Shown: positions 12,375 through 25,921, numbered from the stretch's first letter. The stretch: 64,000 nt of DNA from Corbicula japonica (GCA_038501625.1 JAZAYU010000005.1:12797484-12861483); one strand, 5' to 3'. Program-made: numbers and translations. The notes: a model not told the origin generated them from the sequence alone.

Positions 12375-13687
12375 CAGTTTATACTTAGTATTAGTTTAAC
12401 ATCTGTTTACCGGACTAAGAAATTCCAAACCAAACGAACAATTTCAACTATCACATATTTTATAAATTTGTCAGACAAAAGACCTCGCATATTCTTACCA
12501 TACGTATTATATTGCTAACGTGGACATTTAAATTGATGCTGTGTATGTCGCTTAATTTCGTGTTAAGATATAAATTGCATTTTTAAGGATTTTCAAATCT
12601 ACGAGTTTTGTTTATTGTTTTAACTTTGCTTAACTTATGAAAAAAAGAAGATATTAATGAAAGCACGTGTACCAAGTTTTTTTAATGTTCATTTTGGCGT
12701 TCGAGATTTTCCATCTTTTTTCATCCTGAAACATTCAGTAAGTCGAAATCAACTGATCCAATTAAATGGTACTAGATTTTAGCACTTTTTTACAAATACA
12801 AATGGCGCATCAGTATATGTCACATGCAGAGTGCGCAAAACTATTGCCATGTGCTTTCTCAACCGTTAAAACCCACTAATGCGACACGAAGTTTAACTTA
12901 ACTATACCGTATTACTACAATTATTACGAGAATTTGCAGTTGTTGCATGTACATCTATTTTTTGTATCTCTTAAGCGATGTTTGCCACCCACCCTTAGAC
13001 CACAATTCATCTCTATATAGCAGTTCATACAAGGAAAATAAATCTGAGCAGGCAACTCAAGTTGGGCAGTCCCTTGGCAGTGTGCGCAACCTGTTCGCAA
13101 CCGGATGATACATGGTTTAGTTTCCGATAAAGCAGTGTGCGCATGAAGTTGTTTTCATGCGAATTTAAGTTCACAAACCTATATATCTCACCAAGAGAGA
13201 AATCGATTCAGGAAAATAGAATTATAGTTTAATAATTTGTTATGGTTCTCTTTTGATTTTGACTCGGAGTAGTCATTTACACCAGTATTGATATTCCTGG
13301 CTAGTAAGATCATTACTGGGTCAATAGAGACCTGTTATGCTTACGACAACTTATTTGCATTAAAGTAGTGCTACATGTCCGAATATGCTGATAATTAAAT
13401 CCTTTTCATTGCTTATTTTGACAACATATATTTATAAAATCGAACAAAGACAGTCCTATAATTGCCCCGTCAATATCAACCGTAATTTCGTCAGTTATGT
13501 CTGCTATAAAAATTGTGTTCAACTTAATGAAAAAGCATTACCTTCGGGGGCAGAAAATTCTGGGGTCTTTGGTAAAATTACACTTACGTGGATCGACCTA
13601 CACACGAAATTTAGAATCCATAGAAAATAAATGAATTCACTGCATTATTAATTATTGAACTTGTAGCTGTGGTGTACAGTTAAATTA

Positions 13688-13866
13688 TTCTATTTCGCGC
13701 GGGTTTAATGTTCGCGTATTTCGCGCTTTGGCAAGAGCGCGAATTTGACCCCAGCGAAATCAAACCATTTTAAAGTGTTTCTTTATAGGAAAACACAGTT
13801 GCGCGAATTCATGCCCCCGCGAATGTGTTATTAACGGGGTGTGCGTGAAAATTCATCCCCGCGTAA
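13688..13866. repeat. Small palindromic element, TTCGCGGGG family, copy 2
   Basis: Inverted-repeat partner of 2538-2722, duplicated with the arm. Confidence 0.6.
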
Positions 13867-16058
13867 TATAATGATACTGCAGTAATTTGTATTGACAGCA
13901 ATTGTAGTACCAGTATCAAAGCTGTAGCTTGAATTATCACTACAGTGAAAGCTCCCATAAAGATCACACTGAAATTGAGAACAGAAATGTAGACCACCTA
14001 ATATTTTTTACCTAATAATGCTCAGCCCATCAACACTTTTTATCACTGATTTCATTGTTTATTAGTAGAAACGTCTTAACTGTTGAAACCGGTCATGGTA
14101 GTGTTATGGGACATGCATGTGTTTAAACAATTGTTGGCATGTAAGTGGCCAATTTAAAACAAAAACTAGGTTAAATTTTTCTTGTAAGAATGCGAGACAA
14201 CATTTTCTTGACAGATAGGTTATAAATATATTATGTGTTTTTCATTGTAAATAACATATGAGAAAAGTTAACTACTTCTAACTTCATTATTCATGGCTAT
14301 TTCGAGTGAATTTTTAATTTGTTCAATATCCGTTTTGATTATGATTGTAGCGATTTTCGCTCGCTTTATGTAATAAGGTGGCACCGTTTTACATTGAAAA
14401 ATATTAAACATAGGCCTAAAATATAATTATAAGTAAAATGTATAAAAATTTCTTTGTGAAAACGTTTCCGTAAAATATCAAACGTTGTTTGAAATAAAAA
14501 TTCGCTGCATTTTTTATGAGGTTGGTTTTCTTAATGTGATTTAGATTTAGTTTTCTGTGTATTATAGTTGGATTAAATCTTTTTACCTACTAATAAATTA
14601 ATAATACATTTCAACGCTTATATCTGACAAAACAATCAGATCCCATACATTTGAATAAAAGCGAGTGAAAAAAAAACCTCACGGTTCAGTTGTGCTGCTT
14701 ATATAAACTAAACTTATAACATTCATTAAAATATACATTGAAATATACATATCGAATGCATATATTTGAATTAATTGGTCCAGAAGCAACGTAATCTTGG
14801 GAAGATACAATTCTATATCGGCCATGCATTGACATCATCCTATTTCACTTTTTCGCTCAGTATATAAATCTTCCTTATAATCTTTCAGCAACACGTTTTT
14901 ATTTAGCGCGTATTATCGTTTAACTGCCCTGGGAATGTTATCTTTCACGCATGCGCACTCAATGTTGCAGGCGGAGTTTCACTTATCGCTTGATAAGCGA
15001 TCGCTGGGAAGGTGGCCTTTACCTTTCTTGAATTAAAATATCCTTATTAAGAAAAATAAAGCTTTAAAAATGATGCATTTGTAAATTATTTTAAAGATGT
15101 AAATAAGTTTAATTTAGTCTGCAGATTAGATACCCCGTTAACGAGTTAAAAATGTTTTCATGGAGAATATAACCCAACATTAAAAAATTTTTCAGGGCTT
15201 AAATATATCTTATATTTTACTTATGCTAATAAAACTTAAAAATGGCGGTCTCAAACAATTCAGAGATTATTTGCACAAATGTAGCATGTACGTGTAAACT
15301 TATAAACGTGTTTCGTAAGAGTAACTTTCTAAATAAGTTACATTTAAAACGACTTTTAATGAACATATATGTGTAATGAACATGCGAGCTGTTCTAAATT
15401 ACCATGGCGCAATGAAGACCAAAATTATTTTTATTTAGACAGCTTATCACTTATTTTAACGCTAATTTAAAGGTTAAAATAATTCAATGGAAATCCAGTA
15501 TTTTTTCAAATTTTGGGGAAATTTATTTCTATAATTCTCAACTAACGCGTCATTGAATGATTTCCTAGTAAGTGAATTTGCTACCATACTGAAATAAGGT
15601 AGCTAGGTGAAATGTTGAATACATAATATTTTCCTTAAGTAAAAGAAAACAATTTACATCTAAATTCAAATATCTATTGTGTTGCATAATTCTACAGTTT
15701 ATTGTCAAAATTATTTTGATATTTAATTTTATAATTGACTATCTATAATATACATGGGACATGATAAAAATAAATTACTACAAAGATTTCTTTTTATTTA
15801 AATACGACTACAGGCTATTTGATATGCATATAGGTTAATGAATTTACAGGCTTAAACCCGCGCAACGTAGCCGCGCGACCGGCTAAAGTTTTAGATTGCT
15901 CATGTATAAATACTTACCGACCTAGAGATTGAAATTGTTATTGGTTAAATACTAGTATTCATTTTATAACAGGGTTCAATCCGTCGGGTTTTCGTCGGCA
16001 GTAAAGAACGCGAATACACGTTCTGTATTTTTTTCTGTAGTTCAATTAGATTATTAAT

Positions 16059-18277
16059 AACATTTTTTTGTAAAATGCATTATTTTGACCCGAAAAAAGA
16101 TCCACTAAAATGATGAACAAATAACTTCCTGTGTTAAAACTCGATCATCATTTTCTTAAATATTGTTCATGATTATTTGTAATCACTTCCATATCTGCAA
16201 TATCCTATTTATTCCGACTATAATGTATAAGGCTAGAATAGACACTGGTCTGATAATAAGTTTGTTAGTCTTCTTATATTTTTACGCATCATAACAAAAT
16301 GTTATCGTAGCCAGTCTATTTTCTATCCAACTGCATTGAGAGAGATGTATGTAGAGAGGGATGTAGACTGGCTTAAGATCAAAAGTTGGAAATTGAAGAA
16401 AACAAAATACTTCATTGCCTGGAATCCAGGCTAAGTAAAGACTAGACATTAGGTATGGCGACCGTCAGTACTTTCAATTCTTTCTTATGATTCTGTTTTT
16501 AAATCAAATAAATTGACTTTAAATTGACTCTCCACGTGTCATATTGCGGTATATATCGGTATTCCCTCAATTCATGTTGTCTAGAATTTCGTGGATACGT
16601 TTATTTAAAAAAAAACTTAAATGCTAAATTAATTGAACTGTTAAACTTTTAAATGCTGATCGGGTCTATCTGAAGTTGGAATAGGACTTTATTTGTTCAG
16701 AAATGTCTTGATGGTGTTTACATGTATTACGTAATTGTGGTAGCTTAAGCGATAGTTAACTTCAACTTAATAAAGTTATCACGTCAGCTGAATAACGTGT
16801 TGAAATTTTATGCATAAAACTAAGACTCGGCATAAAATTACTTATAAAATCGAATATACTTAAGGTTGGAAATTCAGCTACCAGGTTAGCAATCGCCTAG
16901 TTGAAACATTTTTTCGCGTGATAATATTTATGCGAATTTTCGCTCGTTTCCGGAGAGATCTCAACTCTACGATACCTAAAAATACATATTAATAGAAAGA
17001 CCCAAAAGGTATAAAACTGATAAAGAAAACCAGTCTATGCTCGCGAATTTCCATTTGTCAATTCTAAGACAAGTTAACTAATTATCGGATTGCTGACATG
17101 TGAGACTGGTCTTCATTCTTAGGTTCGGGACTTTATGTTATGATAAGGTTTTCTTGGAAAGCGGAACAGGTCCTGAAAGACAGATCACAGTAAGCATCTT
17201 GAGCCTCCCAAGGCATTTTAACGACTTCAGTGTAAGTGCTTTATGTTTATGTGATTTTATGTTTTCTGGAACAAATTAAAATAAATCATGCCTAAATTGA
17301 GTTGCAATTTAATAACCAAGCCAAAGTTGATCATTATGATTACAATTACAATAAGTATTGTGACGATGTTGACAACACGCGCATAAAAGAAAAGTATAAT
17401 TTTTGAAGTATACAGCGATATTCCATTTTGAGATTAAAAGTTAACTACCTCAGCATCCTACATATTCAAGGTCGGATGTAAGCTTTCTGAAATGGGGTTC
17501 GTTTGCAATTGTATAGTAGTGATATTTTCCAACTTTCTTACCAAAATCTCCATCACCGAACCCATTCTGGATCCGCCCCGGTATAATCTATTTAAAGTTC
17601 TGTAAACCTAGCGATCTGTCCCCTTTAAACTATGGTCATTCTATTAAAATAAAAATTTATGTGCAAACTGATAAAAAAGGATATATTTTTAATTGATGTT
17701 ACCTTCACATAGGTTCACAAAGTTATTGCGATATCCTATTTTGAGGTTAAAGTTATGCTATTTTGAATTTCGTAAAAGTAAAAATTGGGCCAATATATAT
17801 TTTAAGTTGAAGAAATTAGAAACGGAACTTCTTTAATCACGAAAAATATCTGGATTTACATATTTCGTGTTTGAAAAAGTTGCGCTTATAATTTCTTGAA
17901 CGATAAATATAACTGCTTAAAGTAATTAGAAACGCAATTTCTTTAAACACGAAATATACTTTGTGTTTAAAGAAATTGCGTTGCTATTATTATCGATTAT
18001 CGACTTGTTTGAGCCTGATGCATTAACTTGAATTCGCGCTTGAGTGAAATGAAAAAGGTGACATTTCATCATGCACTAAATGGATTGAAAAAAAAATTCC
18101 ATCCTTGCTGTAAAATGAAATCAGATGCGAATTCATTAAAACATGACCCCCGTTCCTAATTAACTTGTATTATTTTTTCGGTAAAAGACACGTTACCAAT
18201 TAGATCTTTTATCAATTGTGGGTGCTATGTAGCAAAGGCGTGTAAATGATAAGTGTCCAAAACAAAGTACTGATGTA
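16059..18277. other. Gene-free interval after the right arm
   Basis: No exon-like ORF. Positions about 16100-16240 resemble 20565-20695 (shared GTTAAAACTYGATCA and TTATTCCGACTAT words). AGCCAGTCT (16312) and AGACTGGCT (about 16367) form an inverted pair. An isolated hAT-type end-like word (CTGGATCCGCCCC) occurs near 17568. Confidence 0.5.
17931..17982. repeat. Perfect 20 bp inverted repeat with 12-nt loop
   Basis: AACGCAATTTCTTTAAACAC at 17931-17950 is exactly complementary to 17963-17982. A weaker related pair lies at about 17820-17890. There is no coding context. Confidence 0.9.
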
Positions 18278-19773
18278 CAGTGGCGGATCCAGAGGGGGTT
18301 CGGACGAACCCCCCTACGTCCGAATCCCCTAATTTCCCCGATTTTTTTTTATTCCGGGTGGTTCGTGGTTCAAGGTTTATGGCTCAGGGTATGAACCAAT
18401 ATAACTGGTTTTCAGAAAATAATCGACAACCAGTTGGGTGCTAAATTGTTTCATTTGGCGACAAGAAATGAGGCCTATGTGGTGGTCATGGCAATCAAAA
18501 CTTGGACTTCAAACCTGTGTATTGCCAATGAACAACTTCCCACAATTGCACACTTGACAATATATGTAGCCAATCTGCTTTTAATCAAAACAACAAAGTA
18601 GGAAATGGTTAATCAAAGAAAACCTTTGTATTGCATGTTTTTGCGTCCCCCAGTCTCTCTTCGCAGGCATTTGATAAATCACAGAAAAGGGGACCGACCT
18701 TTTGCAACGTAATAACATTCGAAGTAATAGAGTCTGAGCTATAACATGTTCCATTCATTCAGATGATGATATTCGCAATACAAGAAATAAAGTAATAAAG
18801 TTTGCTTAAAAATATACATTCATTTTTTATATCACGTAAGGCGGCGAACCATCAAAGACAAAGAGCACAACTACTGTAAGTTCGCATAGGCATAGAGTAT
18901 TTTACTGAGATAGAGTCTTGCACTGATCTTATATTTTGAATGGTTTCTCATAGAGAATATAAAAAAATCCCCAAAAAATGCCGGGCGCGCCATGAAGCAC
19001 GTGCGTATATATTAATCATGGTCGTTCCAGGATTTTAGCGCCAAAATCATTACACAATCGTTTCTGCTTAAATTTATCTCATACATAAAAGTGCGTCAGT
19101 TGGGACTGAATTTCATGCCGTACATGAAAATAAAGCATTTAAACGTCGAAAGATCCTCAGAAGTAGCATACTTTATATCCTACAAAGATTGTATTGGTGC
19201 CTCTCCACTTTTCCTACCGGTAATTATTTCTAACTAAAACGACATTACTTGATAATGTGACTTATCATACTCTTTTTCAACATTGTTTGCAGAATTTGAG
19301 TGTCTTAAAACTGGGAACCCCGAACTATAGTCATTTCGAGCTGTTTTTCTCTAATTAACAATTTCTCGAGTTAAAACATTGTGTTTCGCATATCTAGATT
19401 TAAATAATGAGTTACAATATTTGGATCCGAGTGCTTATACGTGTAATTGCATCACTACTGCAGAGAAATAGTTAAAATCAAGTATGAAAAAGTAGTCCAA
19501 AACCTGCTATAAGATCCCCACAAAATACCTCAGAATGCGGGATTTGGGTTATAGATTTTCCAAATTTTCCAGGGAAGCAGGCTCCTGACCCCTAGATAAG
19601 TGAAGCCTCTTAAAAATTCACTGTCTGGGCCTCTTACAAAATTCATATTATTTATTGGGAACCCTGGAAGTGTCGTAGGGACTGATGTTCAAGCTCAGTT
19701 ACAAATTAACGCTGTAAAAATATGACTCGCTGAGTTGAACCCCCCTTACTAAAATCCTGGATCCGCCCCTAAT
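18278..19773. mobile_element. hAT-like non-autonomous element (about 1.5 kb)
   Basis: It begins CAGTGGCGGATCCAGAGGGG and ends with CCTGGATCCGCCCCTA, whose complement is TAGGGGCGGATCCAGG. Inward of these, GGGGGTTCGGAC at the left faces GTTGAACCCCCC at the right. CAG-initiated, GGATCC-containing ends are typical of hAT-superfamily elements in invertebrates. No transposase is encoded. The flanking 8-mers match only partly, so the target duplication is decayed or the ends are slightly misplaced. Confidence 0.65.
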
Positions 19774-19874
19774 TGTATTTATTGTTGACGGTGATGTCTT
19801 TTATGTAATTGATCTTTTTTGTATTCATCGAAATATACGATTTTCTTTTCTTATCAAGCTCGTTTTATAAAAAA

Positions 19875-20695
19875 AAACACAACCAATGCAAATCCGCCGG
19901 TTTTCCGTCGGCACGAAAAAACACATATAAAGTTTCTGTATTTATATTTAAGTTCACTTTGAATATTAATAACAATAAATAACTAATAAATTCGGTAAAC
20001 AATATTTGTGTCAGGTATTCCCGTACAAGGTTTTCACTTGCTCAGTAAATGTCTAATACAAAACTTTATTTCTTAAATGCATTTAATTGATCTTTATTAA
20101 TGAATGGTAACCCTTCACTCGTATTTAAAGTTAAGTTGTTTCTTAATATGCGGTCTCTGTTAAATATACGTATGTATGTAAAATCGCCAAAATTCCGATA
20201 ATTTATCTGCCTCGGGCAATATTACCATGGCAACTTTAAGAGATATCTACATCTAATTGGTAATAAAAGTGTCAACCGCTGGTAAAGAATTAAAGATTAT
20301 CAAATTATTAAACTAAGTATCAAACTGATATGGACAATATACTTTATATATATGTATATAGTTAAGCTCCCTCTTTGCAAAAAAGTGTAATAGTATAATT
20401 TTAACAGATAATCATCATTTGGCTACCGTCTTCAGCACGATAGAAAATTATCAATTCTGCCTTTAAAAGGTATTACATTTCACATATGAAATTTAATGAT
20501 CGGAGTCAAACCGAATTGAGAATATCTCATTAAAGGCACGTGTCCTTAACTCCATATATCTTCTAACTGTTAAAACTTGATCACTCTCCTTAATCTGTAA
20601 TTTTATTTTTTATTTTCTATCCATTTTTCTATGACTATTTGTAATCTCTCTTATATCTAAAGTATCTGAAATTATTTATTCCGACTATTCTAACG
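19875..20695. repeat. Partial third copy of the inverted-repeat arm's outer end
   Basis: 19875-19965 matches 15965-16055 (CCGTCGG, TTCTGTATTT, ATTAATAAC). 19975-20090 matches the reverse complement of 105-198 (TTTGTGTCAGG, GTTTTCAC, AGTAAATGT, AAAACTTTATTTC). 20565-20695 matches 16100-16240. It is in the same orientation as the right arm and lies about 3.9 kb beyond it, so an outer piece of the repeat exists twice on this side. Confidence 0.7.
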
Positions 20696-21945
20696 TTTTG
20701 AATGTAAATTATTATGTTTAATCTGTTAATGTTAGATAACGACAATATGTAACAATAATCTAATTGATCTTAACGCGTGAATAAAAACATTATTAACATA
20801 GAAATTATTATAAATCAAACAATACGCGCACTATCACAGTTAATAAATATATAAAAGAAATATATCAATTAAAGAATCGGTTTTACTCTTTGCGTTGCTT
20901 CTGATTTTAAAAATACTAATACAAACCTTCGAACATATCAATCGATATGTTCGGCGCCTCGAGAAAAGAAACGCCTCTTTTATAAACATCGACCAATTGA
21001 AAATAAGTAACACAGTAATGCGATAACGCGATTCGTGGGGTGGAGTTGTAATAATTGGCGATTCGTTCATCTTTTTAATACCCGCATTAATTGTTTTGCG
21101 ATGAGAATCTTAAGTCAGATGACTGAATATGGTGATTTAATCACATATAATTATTTTATTAGTTTGAATAAACCTCGGTACTACCGTCTTTTGACGGACT
21201 AGCTGGGTTAAAATTGAATTTACTGTTACAGTAACAGTATAAAGCCCTTGTTCATAATATTTTAACAACATCAACAGCTTTCTAAATATTTAAAATTAAA
21301 TTTTATCTATTTTCGCTCTTCATAATTACAAACGGGACGTAAATCTCATAACGTAATGAAAGTGTACAAGTCAATAATTTGTGTTTAATGCTTGATACAT
21401 GTTGCAATCAAATAATCAAGAGATGATGTTGTTTTTAGCAACGAAACTTAAAATGGTATGAATGTGGAAATCTGGAATTTAGTTAGTTGATGATGAATGC
21501 GTCTAATGATTTCGTTTTAGCAGTTTATTTTCGACAATACGTATTGGGATGATAACTTATAATTAAATATCTTTGAACTTTTTTAATCGGAACAGAGGGT
21601 AAATTTTGAATGAATTCTTAATTAATTTGTCTAATAAATGTCGAATGTCGTCTAATTGTTTCTCTGCATTTTTTGGTCTTCTTATCTTAACAAAAGCTCG
21701 TATCTAAAAAGTAAATGAATAAATCAATTACCTGCATTTTTCAGATGTACATTCACATTTTTTCGGGTGTAATAAATAAAATAAGTCAGAACTCTGCTTT
21801 TTTATCGAGAATGAATAAGAGTATGAGAGACATCGGGATACTTTCGGAATCGCTGGGTTGAACAGTTTTTAACTATACCACTAACTACGTGTATGACCCC
21901 TTCCTTTCCCGCTGGAATCCACCCCTGATGAAGAAATGTTTATAT
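20696..21945. other. Gene-free interval
   Basis: AT-rich, no exon-like ORF. A hAT-end-like word (CCGCTGGAATCCACCCCTG) occurs near 21910 without a visible partner. Confidence 0.4.
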
Positions 21946-22570
21946 AAAAAGAAACTTAAAACTATACTCTATTCCGAAAAGAAGGCGTGCACTTTTTTTC
22001 ATTAACTGCTTTTCTTAACGAATACGTTTTTAGCACCGATTACACCTAAAGAATTTTCACTTGTACGTGGATTATCACGATAATATCCTTATATACGCCG
22101 CAGAATGTTATGTTTTTAAAAAATGACACTTTCTTATATATTTAACTTCTAATTTTATTTTTTTTAAATGTGTTGTGTCCACTAAATAAATAAATTATGT
22201 ATGAAATTGTTAATCTTGCGATTATTTACCGTGTGACTCTAGTATATCAGAAGGGTTACAAACTTAAAACTGTCCTCTAGTCCAAAAGGAATTAAGCGCC
22301 TTCTTTTTTTCGCTGATTTTTTTTATTAATAGCTGATATTCTTAACAAATACAAATTAGCACCTATTACACCTTAAGAATATATTTGTACGGCGATTATC
22401 ATTTTAATATCGTTATAATAATTATATTATACAAAATGACATTATCTTAACTATTTAAACTCCTATGTTTTTAAATTTGTTGTGTCCACTAAGTAAATAA
22501 ATTATGACATTTTCTTAATATTGAGATTATTTACCTTGTGACACTAGTATATCAGACAGGTTACCAAACC
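21946..22570 (+). repeat. Diverged tandem duplication, period about 310 bp
   Basis: Two units share, in order: AAACTTAAAACT, AAGAAGGCG / AAGCGCCTTC, TTCTTAACRAATAC, TTAGCACC, ATTACACCT, GATTATCAC/T, TTGTTGTGTCCACTAA, AAATAAATTATG, GATTATTTACC and CTAGTATATCAGA. The units diverge strongly elsewhere, so the duplication is old. No coding content. Confidence 0.75.
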
Positions 22571-22881
22571 AAGATATGTGTTGATGTTTCTGGGGACAAT
22601 CGTTTCGCCCTGCCGATCTATGGGTTGGTAAGTCGAGATTCGGGGTCCTGCAAACGCGATGCGAAATCCCGACTCGCATCTTTTATCGCGTTTTTAAGTG
22701 ATTTATTGCGCATTCATAGAGTACAAAATGGAGAACGGGCAAGTCAGGAGTATTAATTAGTTTTTTTCTTCCCGGTTCTTGTTTCATGGCGATTATAACA
22801 TAAACATGAACATAACAGTTTAGAATTTTAAAAAGAAAGTTATTTAAATGATAAGATATATTCGTTTCACCGTGTTTAAAT

Positions 22882-22924
22882 ATCATCATCATCATCATCA
22901 TCGTCAGCAGCAGCAGCAGCAGCA
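22882..22924 (+). repeat. Compound microsatellite (ATC)n then (CAG)n
   Basis: A run of about seven ATC units is directly followed by about seven CAG units. The neighbouring sequence 22571-23313 shows no gene. Confidence 0.9.
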
Positions 22925-23313
22925 AACCTCGTCATCACACGTTATTTTTTCTTTTTAATGATTTGACTTGCAGATCTGCATGATAATTAATAAGAGACCA
23001 AAGGAAATTTATAATTTAAATAAACTTTATTGCAGAATCTGTAGTTGCTGCTACTGCAGACTTTGACGATGTTGATGATGATGGCAATTTTGGTTCTTAC
23101 AATTCCGGCATTTAATAGCATATAAGTTGCTATTTTCATTTTTATGCGCATTTTTTGTTTAGTGACCAATATGTTTTGGTGGCCATATAAAAGCTAAATC
23201 CAACCGAATATGGCACATTTAATGTTCACATTTCGGCTGAAGAGTGTGCCGTATTGACCGAATATTTCACATGTGCGACATAAACGTTCCGTGGCATATG
23301 CGTTCTGTGACAT

Positions 23314-23355
23314 CAGGGTCTATTTAATCAACTACATGTAATTAAATAGACCCTG
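23314..23355. repeat. Perfect 15 bp hairpin with 12-nt loop
   Basis: CAGGGTCTATTTAAT at 23314-23328 pairs exactly with ATTAAATAGACCCTG at 23341-23355. The hairpin is flanked by direct copies of a CGTTCTGTG-type word (about 23301 and 23364). Function unknown; it may be the collapsed remnant of a small inverted-repeat element. Confidence 0.85.
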
Positions 23356-24116
23356 GTGACATATACGTTCTGTGGCCTGAATATAATCTTGACAAAATAT
23401 CATCCCTGACTATAATGATTATTCTTGACAAAATGTTATCCGGCCAGGGGCGAATCTAGCGGGGGTGGGGGCACCGGGGGCACGTGCTCCCCTCCCCCGC
23501 CGGCCCCGACACGGACACCGATTACAGGGGCACAAGTTTGGTGGTATGTTTTATTATAAGCATTAATTCGGTGATCTCACAATAATATCTGATATCGCTT
23601 ATACTCTTTAGTTCGCTCTGAAATATTTTAGGCTTTAAACCTCGACATTTTATTTTTATTAGCAACATATATTGAAATGTGTCAATATAAGCATTTAACA
23701 AGTTTTAGCTTTCCAAAAAGCTAGTCGGTCATTAGCATGACATTTTAACAGAAGACGGCTCTGAAGTGTAAACTTCTCTAGAAGAATTTCGTTAGAATGT
23801 TGGTATTTATTTAGAATTTCCGCCCTGTAATAAATATGCTCGCTCGCTCTCGTCACACGCTTTGGTTTCGATTTTAAATAATGTTAAATTCAGTGTATGA
23901 CAGTGTTTATCATTGTGTCACCTGCAATAGCAGGTAGACACGTATGGATCCTATTGTCCGGCGGCGGCGGCGGTGTCGTCGTCTGCGGCTGCGTTGTCCT
24001 GTAGCCCATTAACTTAAATGTGAAACTTAATGTTGCCTATAAGTTCGTAAGTATTTGACACATTAACTTAATAATTAAAAAATATCTTCTGCATGAATCA
24101 AGCCATCTCCGACAAC

Positions 24117-25013
24117 ACATAGGCGTAGTCAATGGGGCGGCAGGGGCGGAGTCCGCCACCCCAATATTTCCACAAGCAGCCGTTGTGTTTTACTCTCGCC
24201 GCTTCAATTTTTTTTTCATCGTAGGTTTCGGCTTCGCTGATGACAGGCATCAATACTCTCAATTAGCTCGGGATTAACAACTGCAGATGATTGTGTTAAT
24301 TGCACCATTTGTTTTTGTGTTATGATGCTCAGAATGTCTGGGTTGTACAAATTTAATTTGTTTATTGTATTTATCTGATGTCAATTAAAAGGATGATTGG
24401 TGACATGTTACTGATCATACCTCAATTTTTCTGTGTCTAATTTTAACAAGTACTCCATGTATCATAAATGTTGGAAACATTATTCTTAATCCATAATAAC
24501 ATGTTATCAGATATGTATTTTCCTAATCAACCCAGGGTCTTTCAACCTAAGACGCTGATCAACCTAAGAAGTTTGCATTTCTAAAAGCAAAGATCATTCC
24601 TGAAGCTGTGTTTAAATAATGAACGATCGAGATTCTGAAATCAGATAATGAGTCCGACGCAGATGACCCGTTTTGACTTTGTATTTGCAGTAAGTCTTGC
24701 CATAATATCTTTGGTTGTTTATGTTGGCTACGTTTTCACTACAGATTATGTCAGCTACTGCCTGTTCATGATACCATGTAATAATATATTGATATTTCAT
24801 AATTATTCATTGATAATTCGAAATGCAAGAACAAAACAATTTATTTTTAATAATATCCTTTGTATTCAATTGTTGTCAAATTGTCAGGTCATAAACAAAC
24901 AAATAACAATATAATTATGCACCTCAAATTTTATCATTTTAAATTTCACTAATTAAATCTTTTACAAAATTTTTGTCGCCCCAATATCCAGAACTTGCCT
25001 ACGCCCCTGCAAC
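24117..25013. mobile_element. Nested hAT-like element (about 0.9 kb)
   Basis: The left end reads CATAGGCGTAGTCAATGGGG and the right end ...TTGCCTACGCCCCTG (complement CAGGGGCGTAGGCAA). Just inside, CCGCCACCCCAATATTTCC and CGCCCCAATATCC echo each other. It is a non-autonomous element nested in the insertion that interrupts A1, a third level of nesting. Confidence 0.55.
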
Positions 25014-25839
25014 AATAATGATCATTCTTGTTATATTATTTTTTGTTATGCCCCTATCAAATTACTTCAATATCGAATTTAATGTTGCCTATAACATTGA
25101 AAGTCCTTGTCCTATTAACACAATACTCGAAACATATCCTCATTTGCATAAACAAAGCCATTTCTGACAACAAGATCGGTAACCCCTGTTTCAATATTTT
25201 TTAGTTATGTCCCTTTTAAAAAGCTTTTGATATGAAACATAATGTTGCCTATAATTTTAAAAGTTCTTGTTCTATTATCTTAATTGTTTAAATACATTAC
25301 CTGCATGAACAAAGCCATCAGTGACAATAAGAATAATAACTCCTTTTTCGTTATTTTAAGAGTGGTGTTCCTTTCAAATGGCTTTAATTTGGAACTTTAT
25401 GTAGGTTCAACCAAAGTATTTGTAATTCCCATAGGGCTCAAATTCCCAATATTCAATGTCCATTAAATATGATTTCTCTTATCTTAATTCCTAACAATAT
25501 ATTGGTGCGAAGATCCGCATTCCATCTATTCGAAAACACAAGGGGTTAACTTACTTGTAAGTTAACTTACTTGTAAGAAAAGTAATGATCTCTAACCGAA
25601 CAGACCATACTTTAAACGCGGAATCGCCACAAATATACATCCGCTGTTCCGGCACTAGTCCACCTCTATCAAACAAGATATAGACTCAAACAATCAAGAT
25701 ATAGAGATGAACTGCTTTCGTTTCCTTTCCTGACATGTAATCCCTGCAGACAAGAGGCCCTTGGATGAGAAGAAAAAGTTTTCATATATTAAAACGGACT
25801 ATGCGGTGCAATGTATGCAACCTTTAAATGAAAATGTAA

Positions 25840-25921
25840 GTCTCCATGAAATTGTCCTAAAGTAAGGCGGTTCTCCATGAAATTGTCCTAAAGTGAGACA
25901 GTTCTCCATGAAATCGTCTTA
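25840..25921 (+). repeat. Short tandem repeat, 30 bp unit, about three copies
   Basis: TCTCCATGAAATTGTCCTAA and close variants occur at about 25841, 25872 and 25905, with a further single copy (CTCTCCATGAAATGGCCGTC) near 26272. Confidence 0.8.

Larger units (their letters stand above)
12098..16058 (-). repeat. Right arm of giant inverted repeat (about 4 kb)
   Basis: Reverse complement of the left arm 199-4189. Relative to the left arm it lacks the palindrome-rich block but carries two extra pieces, at about 12425-12745 and about 13155-13290. The arms have therefore diverged by separate insertions or deletions as well as by base changes. The homology stops near 16058, although the left arm and the fragment at 19875-20090 show that the repeat originally extended at least another 95 bp. 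Confidence 0.85.
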
